NCBI GenBank assembly: GCA_963383645.1
Contig: OY726574.1
Coordinates: 58,591,851-58,655,850, forward strand
Reading direction: 5' to 3'
Source: Muscardinus avellanarius
Taxonomy: Eukaryota; Chordata; Mammalia; Rodentia; Gliridae
Length of the DNA: 64,000 bases
The translations under genes and the position numbers were made by a program. Positions 22,396 through 33,980 of the stretch are shown in pieces. The stretch's first letter is position 1. Each line of letters starts with the position of its first letter. A model generated the notes under the pieces. The model saw only the letters and a program-made list of their open reading frames with translations. It was not told the origin of the DNA and did not search any database.

Positions 22396-23868
22396 AAGAA
22401 AAGTGAGAAAGTTGTAAATGTAAGAATAAGGTAAAGTCACAGATAGGATAAAAAGATGAGAGTATGAATTTGGTAAGATAGTATAGTAGAGATTAGAGAT
22501 AGTAAATATGAAGTAGTATTCTAGTAACCAATACAGAGTATTTAGTATTGATATGAAGTGGGTTTAATACGGACAAAGAAAGAAAAAAATAAGGAATGGA
22601 GAGAAAAGACTAGATATGCATGAGGGAAGAAGTTTGTGAAAGAGGTGGGGAACAGCAAAAATCCAGCACACACACATACATACACATATACACACTACAA
22701 TGAAAACAACAAACAAAACAAAAGAAAGTAATCTACAAATATATGATATTGAGCAGACTTAGCCTTTGTAGTTCTTCTGGGTCTGCTTGGATTCTTTCAG
22801 CCCTTTAAGGTTCACATTCTACAGTGGGTTCTTGAGCATGTTCCAATCACTCTCATTCGCTCTGTAACCTATAGTAATGATGTCCGTTTAGAGTCCCGCT
22901 ATTTGGGCTCCTTCAATAATTGGGAGCCTGTCTGATGTCACTCTCTGTGCAGGTGTTGAGTGCCACTGGAACCTTTCCTGATGCAAGCCTGGGTCTCTGA
23001 GACTCTCAGTCTATGCAAGTGGTTGGTCTCAATGGGACTAGATCTATTGTTAAGTGCAGGTCTTCACGCTTTCCACCAATGATAAGCCCAAGCTTCTCCC
23101 TGCCTATGTGGGTGGCAGGTGCCACTGGAACCAGACCCAGTATAGATATGGGAGTTCCCGTTCTCCATAGCTGGGGCCGGGTTGGTCTGATTTCTCTCTG
23201 ATCATGCAGTCTGTGCTGATCTCTGGAGGTCCTAGTAGAGTTCTAAGCCCTTTGTACTGTGGACCTTTGTGCTTGATTGGCCCTGGGGACTGTCTACTAA
23301 TTTGCACCTCTGATATGTCTGACAGCAGATTCTACCCTCCACGACCAAGGTGTACTACAAAGTTTCAAACTCTGTGACTCTATTGCTTGCTGCGTGAGTC
23401 CGTGAAGCAGTGCTGGGTGATTTCCCAAAGGAAACCAGCCATCTGGTTCACTCACGAAGTTGTTAAGCACTGCTCTAGATATCTGGAGGGCACAGTGATC
23501 TTGGATCCCAGTGCTGTAGGTTGTATCCAGGGCGGGGCCAACCTCTTGCAATTCCAATAAGCTGCAGCTTCTTACTTTGTTTCAAGTTGCTGGCTTTTTT
23601 TTTGCTAGGGGTCTCTGGCAGTCCCAGTGCAGTGAGGCAAGATGGTATTGCTGTGGTGCCTGCAGCTGCAGCCATTGAAGACATGCAAGGTACTTTTCTG
23701 CTCTCTAGCTTTTTTTCTGCTACCTTTCAATTGTTGCTTTGTTCAGATTTATGCTACTTTTTTTCTTTTGTCAGAATGCTATTTTCACCAAGAGAGAGAC
23801 CGATGTCAGCTGGACAGATATGTGTTACTTTCCTCAGTCACTATCTTGCCAGAAGTCCTTCAAGAGGA
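22396..23868 (-). mobile_element. Probable L1 5-prime UTR
   Basis: Lies upstream (minus strand) of the ORF1-like segment. It is GC-richer over 22780-23700 than its flanks and ends near 23868 with the reverse complement of ggcaagatagtgactgagg, which resembles the AAGATGGC-type start of many mammalian L1s. Short open frames (up to 118 codons) inside have no recognised domain. Confidence 0.45.
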
Positions 23869-23890
23869 TACTTTTAAAAATATGCTTTTA

Positions 23891-24106
23891 GCCGGGCATG
23901 GGTGGTGCATGCTTGTAATCCCAGCATTCGGAAGGCTGAGACCGGAGGATGGTGGTTCGCGGACAGCCTCAGCTACTTAATGAGGCCCTCTGCAACTCAG
24001 TGAGAGCCGGTTTCAAAATAAAGAAAAAAAAATAGGGCAGGAGGTGTAGCTCGGAGGTCAAATGCCCCTGGGTTCCATCCCCAGATCCGCAAAAAAAAAA
24101 AAAAAA
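23891..24106 (+). repeat. B1-dID-like SINE, group C, full length
   Basis: gccgggcatgggtggtgcatg to ccccagatccgc plus a 17-base A tail. The target-site duplication ATGCTTTTA lies at 23882-23890 and 24107-24115. Confidence 0.93.
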
Positions 24107-24115
24107 ATGCTTTTA

Positions 24116-24475
24116 TTTGTGCATTGTAATCACGCATCATAATAGAGGCTAGACTGTTAGGAACAAATATACACATACCACTTGGTGAGCTTTCCCTTGG
24201 ATTTCACCTTTTCCCTACCCTTTCCTGTACATAATATTAAGATTGGCATTGATAATTTTGTATATGTTCATAGCATCATGTGATGTGTTTTATTTATCAT
24301 GTACCCAGTCCCCCAAATCCTTCAGCTAGACCCTTCCATCACTCGACTGGGGTTTTTCCTTCTTTATTTGGAGTCCTTCTTGTATCACAATTTGTCCCTA
24401 TTTTCCACATGTGAAATATGGCCCTTCACATGTGACTGACTACTCTCACTTAGCATTATATTCTATATATTTAAT
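24116..24475 (-). mobile_element. L1 LINE 3-prime end
   Basis: tttgtgcattgtaatcacgcatc (reversed tail), then a C/T-rich UTR and cacatgtgactgactactctcacttagc from the ORF2 end. It sits head-to-tail with the L1 5-prime UTR at 22396-23868. Confidence 0.7.
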
Positions 24476-24560
24476 CTTTTAAAGTATAATAACAAAATTT
24501 TTAAATCAATGAAGAAATTAACACCTCACTAGATACAACTAAAGATATAAGTAGTAAACT

Positions 24561-24757
24561 TAGCTGGGTATGATGTTGCTTGTCTGTTGTCCCAGTACTT
24601 GGGAGTTTAAAACTGGAGGATCATAGGTTCATGTCCAGCCTCAGCATGTTAGGAAAATCCTCAGCAACTTAGCAAGAATAAAAATACCTGTGGGTGTAGT
24701 TCCAAGATAGAATTCCCAAAACAAATGAACAAAAATAAATAAATAAATAACAAAACA
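24561..24757 (+). repeat. B1-dID-like SINE, diverged
   Basis: gctgggtatgatgttgcttg, cagtacttgggagtttaaaac, right half gtgggtgtagttccaagatag and an AAAT-rich tail. Confidence 0.75.
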
Positions 24758-25194
24758 TGAAAAACTACCTAAAATTCCTTACAAGAGAAAAATGAGATAG
24801 AAAATAGGAAAACGAATTTGCAAAATATAGGAATAATATCCATTAGTCAATGCTTCAAAAGGAAAACCAATAAGACTAGGTAGGCAGGTAACTTGAAGAG
24901 AGAATGGTTCTGTGGTGGATTATATACATCTGGCATGTTTGTCCCTCCCTGTTTACATGCCCTGTTGCAATATGACTCTGGAGAGACATTTTACTCAACC
25001 TCAGAATGTGAAGGGTTATATATTTTTTTCTCATGTAAAATCTAGAAAGAAACTGAGAAGCAAAAGACATTCAATAATGAAAAGAGCAATTAGTAGAATA
25101 GGGGAAGAGGATCTGTGATGGGATATAAAGACTGGAGAGGGGAGACATTATGAAGGAAATCGTTTAAACCATCTTTTTTACATGAATCTATCAC
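24758..25194. other. No recognised feature
   Basis: Short overlapping frames on both strands at 24876-25118 show no domain. Confidence 0.45.
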
Positions 25195-25352
25195 TAACAA
25201 TTTCAAGATTATAAACTGGGAGGGAAAGAGCGTGGGTTGGGATCTGAAGGGAGTTGCACCAGGTACCCTGTGTATGTATGTTTCTATCCCACTATCCATC
25301 AATGTGATAAGTGGTTATAGTGCACCAGTAAAAGTATATTTAAAAAGAAGTT
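25195..25352 (+). repeat. L1 tail fragment (type 2-like)
   Basis: G-rich UTR aactgggagggaaagagcg and the end tatagtgcaccagtaaaagtat match the type-2 tail at 53415-53577 in order, with older divergence. Confidence 0.6.
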
Positions 25353-27507
25353 GAATGTTTTTCTGATCCTTTGAAAATAGCCTGGACTCTTGACTTGCTT
25401 TAGCCAGTAGAATGCAGAAGCCACAGAATCTACAAAATTGGCTGCAAGATGTCTACTATTACCTCAGTCTTCCTCTTAAAACATCTCCACCATCACATGA
25501 GAAAGCTTGCCAGCTGGCGATTAAGTCCATGTAGAGGAAAAGATGGTCATTACAGCTAAGGACCTCCTAGAACAGGATTCTCCCCAGGATGTAAGATAAC
25601 ACAGTCAAGAACTTATCCCTGTCCCAAGGCTAACCTGGGACCCACAGATAATCCCGTCCAATATGAGTGTTTCCCTGGGGACCCTTGAAGACTTGGAAGT
25701 AACTCCTATTTGTAGATTGAGGGGAAGAAAATGTGTATTGTGAACTTATGAAAATGTCCAAGATGATCTGATCAGAATATATCAAGTGTAAAAGTGTGAG
25801 TTGATTACTCTTAGCTTTGTGTAAACAAAACTGAAAGGAAAGAAAGGAGAAACAAAGGGAAGGTTGGAAAGTAGATGTATTTTTTTTCCTGATCTGTTTA
25901 GTAAAAGGTTCTAATGTAAACTGAGTCCTGAAAACTAAGATATAAAAATCAAGAGTAAGACTCTTTAAAAAAATAGAATTAAAGTTTGAATGGCTAAGCT
26001 TTTCCAACTGGACAAAGGGGATTCTAAAATATCTAGGGTGTAATCCCATATAAGTTTAATACCAAAGGAGAAATAATCAAGCCTAAAAGAAGGCTTATCT
26101 CAAAAATCATTGTAGATATGGTATTTGAGATGGAATATTATGATATGTAGGATGCTTGCTAAATTTTCAAGTAAATTAAATTAGCAAAAGACCACCAAGT
26201 CTACATGAAAAGAGGCTAAGAGTATCAATAATCCAATAAGGCCTTTGGGTATCAAACTTTCTAGAAAAGGGATCAATTTGAGAAAGATATTTAACTGCAA
26301 AATCATTCATTCTTTAGGGATGGTCATAAAGTTAAAGGTAAAGATGGGTGTCTAAGAAAGAGGATATAAATGATCAGATCATTCCTATTAGTAAGACATA
26401 GGTTAATTTTCTTAAACACCAGTTATCCTGAATCATTACACATAGGCTTTAGCAGAGAAGATAAATTAGTAATCGTTTGGCTTGTTTAAGTGACTCTGTT
26501 GTGATACAGGAACATAAAGCTCATGGCTTGAGTTATTCATTCATTTATTTGTATTGTCATTGCTGGATTAGCTAACAAGTCTACTTTGACAGAATTCACT
26601 GAAAACATAAACAATGTATTTATCTGACTAATAACTATTGACAGAAGTAGGACAATGCCCATCACTTCTCTTGAGCTGTAGTTTATGTGCACTACATTAC
26701 AAGCAAATTCTCTCCTCACTACACAAGTATGTAAATACCAAGGAAGCCCCAACCTTCTTCATTTGAATTCAAGAAGAAGAAATGCTGTTTTATTATTTGC
26801 AATACAAGACTTTTCTATTTCCTATCTAATTTACTTATATATGGCATATATTTCTGAAAAAATGCCACCCAGAAAAAAGTATTTGCTTTTCCTTAATACA
26901 TGCAGTAAATTGTAAAGCTTAAAAGTTTATTCATTAACATAAAGAAAGGAGTAATCAAAGCCATAGAATTTATTTCACAGCTCATCCTGCACTATGCTAG
27001 CATACAGTCCTTACATAAATATTTCTCTTCCTACTGATAATCTGTTTGTAATATTTTCACGTGAAAACACAATCAACAAAAATTAAGATGATTTGTAAGA
27101 TTTATTAAAAATAAAGGATCAAATTACTTAAACAGTAGAGAAGCAACGGATTCATAGGCTTTGTTGCACTGCAATTATTTCACACTCCGTAAAATCGAAC
27201 AGGCCAAGATATAATAAATCTTTGCCTGATTATAACTCTGGAACTGCATATTTTTATCCTTTGCTGAATCTCTAAGGGTGTGATGGAATGAATTTAACAA
27301 ATTTGACCCCTGCTTTCTCGAAGACTACAAAGTAAGAGAAACGATTTTTAACAAATATATTTGCATTTTTGGACTACTCCCTAAACTTATTTTTATAATT
27401 TTAACCAAACAAAAATAATCCATTTTTATAATATGGTCTAAGAGAAAGGGTCCTAAATTAAAGGCAAAAATGATGCTTCAGTAAGGCCCTATAATTTCTT
27501 GACTTTT
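25353..27507. other. Repeat-poor 2.1-kb segment
   Basis: No repeat recognised. A 139-codon minus-strand open frame (25630-26049) has no recognisable domain and low-complexity composition, so it is not called. 26500-27450 is AT-rich and repeat-free, a candidate for conserved non-coding DNA. Confidence 0.45.
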
Positions 27508-27702
27508 TCATGTGTGTCTATTTGTCAATAGAGAATGAACTCAGGGTATTCTGCCTCTGAGTCACATTCCATCCTACTTCATTATTTATTTTTGAAATAG
27601 TAAGTTTTATTAGTTTTTGAGACTGGCCATAAACCTGTAATCTTCCTGTCTCAGCCTCCCTGGTACTAGAATTATAGTTGTGCTCCCTCAAATCTGGCTT
27701 TA
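27508..27702 (-). repeat. B1-dID-like SINE, old
   Basis: gagaatgaactcagggtattctgcc, gactggccataaacctgtaatc and cctgtctcagcctccc keep the SINE order. Strongly diverged. Confidence 0.7.
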
Positions 27703-28205
27703 CTAGCTACTCTTAAAACTCTAAGAGTTTCAATTGATGGGTTGCTATGAGAAGTAAACATGATAGTGCTATGATAGTTGCTATGGAAAAATAAAATAAA
27801 AAAATCAAAGGCAATATGGAAACTGCCTTTTTATGGTTCAGTGGTTTAGTTGTAGTTAACAATAGCTGAACTTCAGTGTAGAAAACAGAAGCAAGAGAAA
27901 GAGGACAGGGAAAGTTTAGGGAAGGGAAAAAAACTTTTGGAAAAAAGGGTGTTTAAGTTGACACCAAGAAAAAAATACATTAGACTAATTTCTTGAGGAT
28001 GAAGTGCTTCGTTTTGTCTCTTGTACTGACTAAAAAAAAAATTGCTTATGGTCAGCATCTTATCTCAAATTGTCTTGGAAAAAAAATCTCATATCACATA
28101 TGGGAGTTGCAAACTCAAGACTTTAGCACATCTTAGTTTTATTTTAAAAAATCTTAAGGTAAATGAATTGCATTTCCCAGGAACTTGATAGTTCCCAACC
28201 ACAGA
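27703..28205. other. No recognised feature
   Basis: AT-rich with A-runs. Nothing recognised. Confidence 0.5.
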
Positions 28206-28432
28206 CCTCATGCTATGTTGTAGATAACTATCCCCCAAAGGCTCATGGGTTGAAGGCTGGTCCCCGGCCTGTGGTACAATTGGAAGGTAGTGAGACCTTT
28301 AAGAGGCGGGGCCTGGTGAAAGCTCTCATGCTCAACAGTGGCATGCCTTTGAGGGGGATATTGGGACACTGGCACTTTCTCCTGTAAGCTGAATTTCTTG
28401 GGTACTTCTTACAGTGGTGGAGAGCTAACTAA
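28206..28432 (+). mobile_element. MaLR-like LTR fragment
   Basis: tatcccccaaaggctcatgg, agtgagacctttaagaggcggggcc and gaaagctctcatgctc follow the 5-prime half of MaLR-type LTRs. The 3-prime half is absent or unrecognisable. Confidence 0.5.
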
Positions 28433-29125
28433 CCCCATCAGCATCTTCATCAGACTTGTGATTCCCACAGCTTCACAGAGCTCAGCAGTGATTTCCCCCA
28501 TGCAATCCAGGACATAGTGTCACCTTATTTAAATTGTCCTTATGTCCCCCAAATTTCTGCATGGCTCTGTCTCTTAACTAATGTTCTTCCCACACAATTC
28601 GCCTCGGTGCCTATGTTTCTCCAAAGGAAACCTGTTATGTTCCATTCACACCGAAAATTAATGAAAGTGTTTTCAGTCTTAAAGCAAAGGCGTAGTTTTG
28701 GATTAGCCCGGAGAAATTCGGTTTGTGTGTAGAGGGAAAAACAATGTTTCTGCCAGTACTGTTGCTATGCCACCATGGTAACAGCTGGCACTAAAATGAA
28801 ATGTAACTTCATACGTGGAGGATGGTTTAAAAAGAATAAAGTTAGAAACTATTGGTCAAAGCTGGCACCTGCGGGACCTCCCTAAAAGGAATTAGCTGGA
28901 GAGGAAGTAAATCAAGGGCTTGATAAGAGTTTCTAGAAATTGTAAAAAAAACAAAAAAAAAGCACATGAGACTATTCCTTAAATGGTATAATTACCTCAG
29001 GCAGCGCATCTGGAAAGCACAACTTTATTTTTATTAAAGCAGGAATGGGCTAATATACTAGTTATGGTGCAAAAGAGACACATTGCCATTTAGAGTTTTT
29101 TTTTATTTTAAATTAGAGTAGTTTT

Positions 29126-29127
<2 letters not shown>
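28433..29127. other. Unannotated, includes paired RFX-like half-sites
   Basis: 28761-28782 reads gttgctatgccaccatggtaac, with GTTGC and GGTAAC in X-box-like inverted arrangement but wider spacing than the consensus. No exon nearby. Confidence 0.35.
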
Positions 29128-29170
<43 letters not shown>

Positions 29171-29343
29171 TACTGAGGTTCCTGGAAACCCTTCTACCTC
29201 CGGGCTATACTCCCAGACCTATTTCTATATTTTTATTTGGAAAAAAAGGTCTCTTAAGCCAGCGCGGCTGGCTTTGAACCTGAGCGATCCTCCTGTCTCC
29301 ACCTCCCAAGCACGGGGATTACAAGCGTGTACCACCATACCCA
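29128..29343 (-). repeat. B1-dID-like SINE, group A, with (TG)n tail
   Basis: (TG)n tail 29128-29169, then gtactgaggttcctggaaacc to gtaccaccatacccag. Low divergence. Confidence 0.92.
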
Positions 29344-29474
29344 GAACAAGAAAAATCATTTTCTATCATTTTTTTTCCCTGTGGGGTAACAAACCATAGC
29401 CTGAAAATTCACATCTGAATAAAAACTTCTACTGTTCCTTCCTTTTAGAAAAAGCAAGAACATAACGGTAGTTC

Positions 29475-29783
29475 TGTGTAAGCCAGGGTTCTTAAGAGAA
29501 ACGGAAGCCATAGGAAACACAAATGAGCATATTAGGAAGGACCGTTCTGTTTGTCAGCTCCTGCCAGAGTCTGGAGGCCTGAGACTCAGGGGGATGGTGG
29601 TGTGGTGCTAGTACAGGGGCCACTGGGAAGAGCCCATGTTTCAGAGCCCACGTGTCAGGTCAGGGCCACACACAGGAGAAGCTGGTGTCTCAGCTGAAAG
29701 GCAGTGGGCTGGACGGATCCTTTGTACTGGGGAGGGTCAGAGTTGGCATTTTTATTCTCTTTAGATCTTCAACTGATTTAATT

Positions 29784-29830
<47 letters not shown>

Positions 29831-29973
29831 CAATCTGGTTTACTCAGTCTGTCAAGCTGAATGCTAACATTATCCCAAAACACTCTCACAGAAACACCCA
29901 GAGTAACGTTTAGTCAATCAAATAACTGGACACCTCATCATCCCATTAAGTTGATAATAAAATTAACTATCAC
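29475..29973 (-). mobile_element. MLT2-like (ERVL) LTR
   Basis: The right end reads, in reverse complement, gtgatagttaattttattatc then actctgggtgtttctgtgag and cagactgagtaaaccagatt, the order of an MLT2-type LTR 5-prime half. The left part (ctgccagagtctggaggcctg) is compatible with its 3-prime half. A CA repeat interrupts the middle. Confidence 0.65.
29786..29828. repeat. (CA)n microsatellite
   Basis: About 21 perfect CA units inside the MLT2-like LTR. Confidence 0.95.
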
Positions 29974-30169
29974 AGAGATTTCCTCTGACCTTTGTGTTTA
30001 AGGTTATCATTATCTGGTCTCGGCTTAATTCATTCAACCTAATATAATGTTGGTTCATATGAGCCTTTTTGTTTCTGGGTAACTGGATGTTGTTGTTCCT
30101 TAAAATGTGTCTGTGGACACACTCATCTTTGATTTGCTGTTGTTTTTGTTTTGTTTGATTTTTTAATTT

Positions 30170-30348
30170 AATTACTGGGGTTCGAACTCAGGGGCGTTCT
30201 ACCTCCAAGCTACAGACCTCAGCTCTTTTTATTTTTTATTTTGAAGTAGGGGCTTGCTAAGTTGCTGAGGCTGGCCTCCAACCTGTGATCTTCCTGTCTT
30301 GGCCTTCCAAGTACTAGGATTACAGACATGCACCGCCGCTACCAGCTG
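30170..30348 (-). repeat. B1-dID-like SINE, group B
   Basis: actggggttcgaactcaggggc, gcttgctaagttgctgaggctgg, ending caccgccgctaccagct. Confidence 0.88.
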
Positions 30349-30873
30349 AACTTATTTTACCATGCCTTTGATAAAAGTAGGCCTGATTCATAATGCCAGC
30401 CCTGACTTTATCCACTCAAGTCCTACCCACGTTCTGAGCCCTGGTTCCACTGTGGCCACTAGGACATCATCAGAGATTTTTGCCTCTTCTTGCATCTCTT
30501 CTCTTTCTGCACACCTTCATAGTGCAGTTTACATCATCTAAGATTTTAGTATATCAGGGACTGTCTTTTTGTTTGCTTTTATTCTTTGTGCAGTAATATT
30601 CTCAGTAAAGTGTAAGTTTCTGAGCATGATAACACCAGTTATATTCCTTTATTGAACACATAATTTTAAAACATTCTTCTGTTCTTAAGGTGTTCAAACT
30701 CTGACAGGGAAACTAGAATTGACAATTTAAATAGTCTAACAAGTGCTCCCATAAAGGCAACGTAGGGTGTCATGAGAGAAGAAATGAGGGGAGGGTTAAG
30801 AAGTTGTTCTAGAAGTTAGCAGCTCAGAGGAGTGTGAACTTACTGTCACACACATTTGCTGTTTTTGTTGTTT
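30349..30873. other. Possible L2-like remnant, otherwise unannotated
   Basis: tatcagggactgtctttttg and the spacing to tattgaacacat weakly resemble an L2 3-prime end. Not secure. Confidence 0.3.
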
Positions 30874-31073
30874 TGTGGTACTTAAGATTAAACCAGGGGT
30901 GTTCAACCTCCAAGTTATACTTCCAGACCTTCTTTACTTTGATTTTTGAAATAGAGTCTCGCTAAGTTGCTATGGGTCTGGCTAAATTACTGAGGCTGAC
31001 CTTGAACCTGAGATCCTTCTGTCTCAGCCTTCCAAGTACTAAGATTATAGGCATGTTCCACCACACCTGGCAT
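30874..31073 (-). repeat. B1-dID-like SINE, group B
   Basis: tgtggtacttaagattaaacc, gagtctcgctaagttgctatggg, ending ccaccacacctggc. Confidence 0.87.
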
Positions 31074-31461
31074 TTAGGATCTCACAATTTTTGAAGTTCA
31101 GAGATCTGGAAGCAGTTTAGCTTCATGGTTCTGACTCTAGGTGGACCTCTCATAAAGTTTCAGCCAAGTCTGTGGGCTAGAGGCACAATTTCATCTAAAA
31201 AATGAAAAATTTTAGCTGGGGAAGGATGGGCCTACAGGTGTATGCACATACTCCTTAGCTGGCCTCGGTCCCTCCCTGGCTCTTCACCATGAAGCTAAGG
31301 TTCTCTACATTAGCCACACCACACAGTCTTCCCGTTTCCTCCTGACATGGAAGCTCCTTTCCTTCAGCAACACGTAGGTGAGAGAGTGGGAAAGTAACCA
31401 AGATGGAAGCTGTATTATTTTTAAACATACTTTTGGAATGGCTCTACCATCTTATCTTCCA
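31074..31461. other. No recognised feature
   Basis: Unique-looking. tttagctggggaaggatggg resembles a SINE head but is too short to call. Confidence 0.45.
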
Positions 31462-31474
31462 TGTTATATTTTCT

Positions 31475-31567
31475 TTATTTAATTATTTTATTGGTACGTT
31501 GTAGTCATACATCTTAATCGGGGACAATATGGCAGAGGCATACATGCACACATCACTCATGTAGCCC
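31475..31567 (-). mobile_element. Very short L1 tail insertion (93 bp) with TSD
   Basis: Reversed type-2 tail: ttattggtacgttgtagtcatac to catcactcatgtagccc. Flanked by the perfect 13-base duplication TGTTATATTTTCT (31462-31474 and 31568-31580). Confidence 0.88.
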
Positions 31568-31580
31568 TGTTATATTTTCT

Positions 31581-32822
31581 AAAAGCTATCACAAGGCAAA
31601 GACTATTCCTCAGAACATCTGAAAACTAAATAGATCTTATAAGACAAATGTCACGTGAAACAGTAGGAAAAAGTGGGGGAGGGAAATATAAATATACAAA
31701 AGCAAAACTACATGTGGGAGCATGACATGTGAAGATAACAGGACGTTTCCTTGTTATCTGCATTAAAATGATTCAAGTCTAAGTGCAGCCTGAGGATAGT
31801 GACAGGACCGAGTGCTCCTCTAATAAGTCAACAGATCCCAGCAGGCAGATCTAGGTGAAAAGTGGCAGGACCACGTGACACCCAAAGAGAGGTGAAGGGA
31901 GCTGAGTGCAGGAGGCCACAGGCAGAGACAACACTGAAATCTTACAGTCTAGGTAACTGAAGCTGTAAATCCTAAGGTCATTGAACTGGTAATAGAGAGG
32001 AAATGGGAGAATAAAAAGGTGTTAAGTACACTGAGTCAACAACAATGAACAAGTAGTTCTCACAGTCTGAATGTGAGGAGTAAAGAGTAGGAAGAAATGA
32101 GGGAGGGCACGTAGTTTCCAAGCATGGGCAGGTAAGTAAATTCGGGAAGAAAGTCCAGGAGTCATGATGGATGAATTTGAAATACATGTGGACATATCCC
32201 TGAAGGACATACCAGTGGGGATGTTGAGTAGGCTTGATATCTGAGCACAGACTGTAAGGCTATCAGGACAAAAGTCGGACAATTGTGGACGTCATCTATA
32301 TAACAGTATGTGCTGGAGACAAGGGAAATATGAGTGTAGATTGAGAAGATAGAGGCCTAGGAAGGAATAGAAGGAAGATAAAGGGTGGGAAAGTGAAGCC
32401 AAACCCGAAATGGAGAGGCGAGATCCTTACAGAGTGACCATAGAGAGAAAGTGCCTACAATCTCTTTAGAATATACGGTGGTGCTGAACCCAGAATAGCG
32501 GTGTGTTACCGACTAGCTGATCAACTGGCTAGTATACGCATTGATGTTGAGCAAGACCAGTCCTGAGCCCCTTTAGATGCATCTTAGAAAGCACTCATCA
32601 CCCAGTCTCAAGGACTCAGGGCTGAGAGCCATTTTGAAAAAATTCCCCCAGTTTTTATTTTGTTTGTTGCAAGCTTAACCATGACATTTATCACCTTTAC
32701 AGAACTCTTCACAAAAGTTCCAGTGACTCATTTGGTTGTAATGTAATTGATCATGAAAGATTAAAAATTCACCTCCATTCACTAAAAAGCACAATCGTGT
32801 TTAATGGTTCTTGGATAGAAAC
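31581..32822. other. No recognised feature
   Basis: Purine-rich on the plus strand over 31990-32470. Overlapping minus-strand frames (31978-32282) have no recognisable domain. Confidence 0.4.
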
Positions 32823-33020
32823 TTTTTTTTTTTTTTGGTACTGGGAATTGAACTCAGAAGCATTCTATTTTTGAGCTACATCTACAGACATTTTTAATTT
32901 TTTTTTGTTTTGAAAGAGAGTCCTGCTAAGACTTTTTTGAGAACGGCCTCAAACCTGGAGTCTTCCTGTTTTAGCCTCACAAGCACTGGGATTGCAGGCA
33001 TGTGCCACCGTGCCTGGCTC
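32823..33020 (-). repeat. B1-dID-like SINE, group B, diverged
   Basis: T tail at 32823-32836, ggtactgggaattgaactcag, ending gtgccaccgtgcctggctc. Confidence 0.87.
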
Positions 33021-33076
33021 TAAATGCAATTTTTAAGAAAAAAGAATCAAAATTCTTGGTTTGAAAAGTGAACCAT

Positions 33077-33258
33077 AGCTAGGTATGGTGGCACACACTT
33101 GTAATCCCAGAACTTGGTAGGCTGAGACAGGAGATCCACATGTTTGAGAATAGTCTCAGCAAATTGTAAGACTCTCATCAACCTACCAAGATGCCGTTTC
33201 CAAATAAAAATAAAATAGGGCTGGGAGTGGAGCTCAGAGATAGGATTCAATCCCTGAT
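33077..33258 (+). repeat. B1-dID-like SINE, group B
   Basis: agctaggtatggtggcacac, linker aaataaaaataaaat, right half gggctgggagtggagctcag, ending near caatccctgatc without a clear A tail. It lies close to, and opposite, the previous SINE. Confidence 0.85.
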
Positions 33259-33980
33259 CAATCTGGTCAGTTCACTGCAGCTGGAAAGCAGAAGAAGGTT
33301 TGCCTTCAGGGGTACAGCCCAGTGAGCTGCTCCCTCCCACTGAGCCCCGATTCCTAGTTTTAACCAACTCCCAGAAGCATCTCCAGCTGGGGACCAAGCC
33401 TTCAACACCAGAGACTCCGGGGACATTATAGGTGACACGGTAACAGCCGTCAATTACAAGCATTCCCTGGACCGGAGAATCTCTAAGCTAGCATCTGTAA
33501 CAAGGGCAGGTTAGAGTTGATCTGTGAAGGAAATGGCAGTAAAAGGGCAGAGAGCTGAAACTATTTTGAGATGCAATTAAAAAGCCTCTTAGAGGAGAAA
33601 GGGTGAGTGTAGGGATGGATTGGTTTGATTCAATTAATTCTCGGGATGCAGGGGTCATCTATTTTTACCTACATCGTCCTAAGTTAAAAATCCTTCTACC
33701 GCTCAGAATGTGTGAGCTTTACCCTCCACCAGTCTTTGCCCTGATTTACTCTGTGAATTTCTTCACATAATTTTACTTAATTCTGTACAAATGGGGATAT
33801 AGGATAATGCACTAAGCCTTTTACAAAGGCTTCCTTCCTATGACTAATTCTTAAGTGTTTTAAAATGTTTTTCTTTTGTTTGAAAGCGTAACAAGCATAC
33901 TGAACTTTTTGTTGTATTTGAACTCCTAAATGTTATATTTTAATGTTTGTGTTTTCATTATATGTATCTTGCTATTTTTT
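33259..33980. other. No recognised feature
   Basis: 33270-33470 is GC-richer with short minus-strand frames. No domain or repeat recognised. Confidence 0.4.

Noticed and set aside
22396..23868. Possible CpG-poor host exon cluster
   Set aside because: No splice-bounded frame. Position upstream of L1 ORF1-like DNA and the AAGATAGTGACTGAGG-type end favour an L1 5-prime UTR.
25630..26049. 139-codon minus-strand open frame
   Set aside because: AT-rich low-complexity peptide, no recognisable domain, and length within what chance gives in 64 kb on six frames.
31200..31245. SINE head-like word ttagctggggaaggatggg
   Set aside because: Too short and not followed by SINE body sequence.
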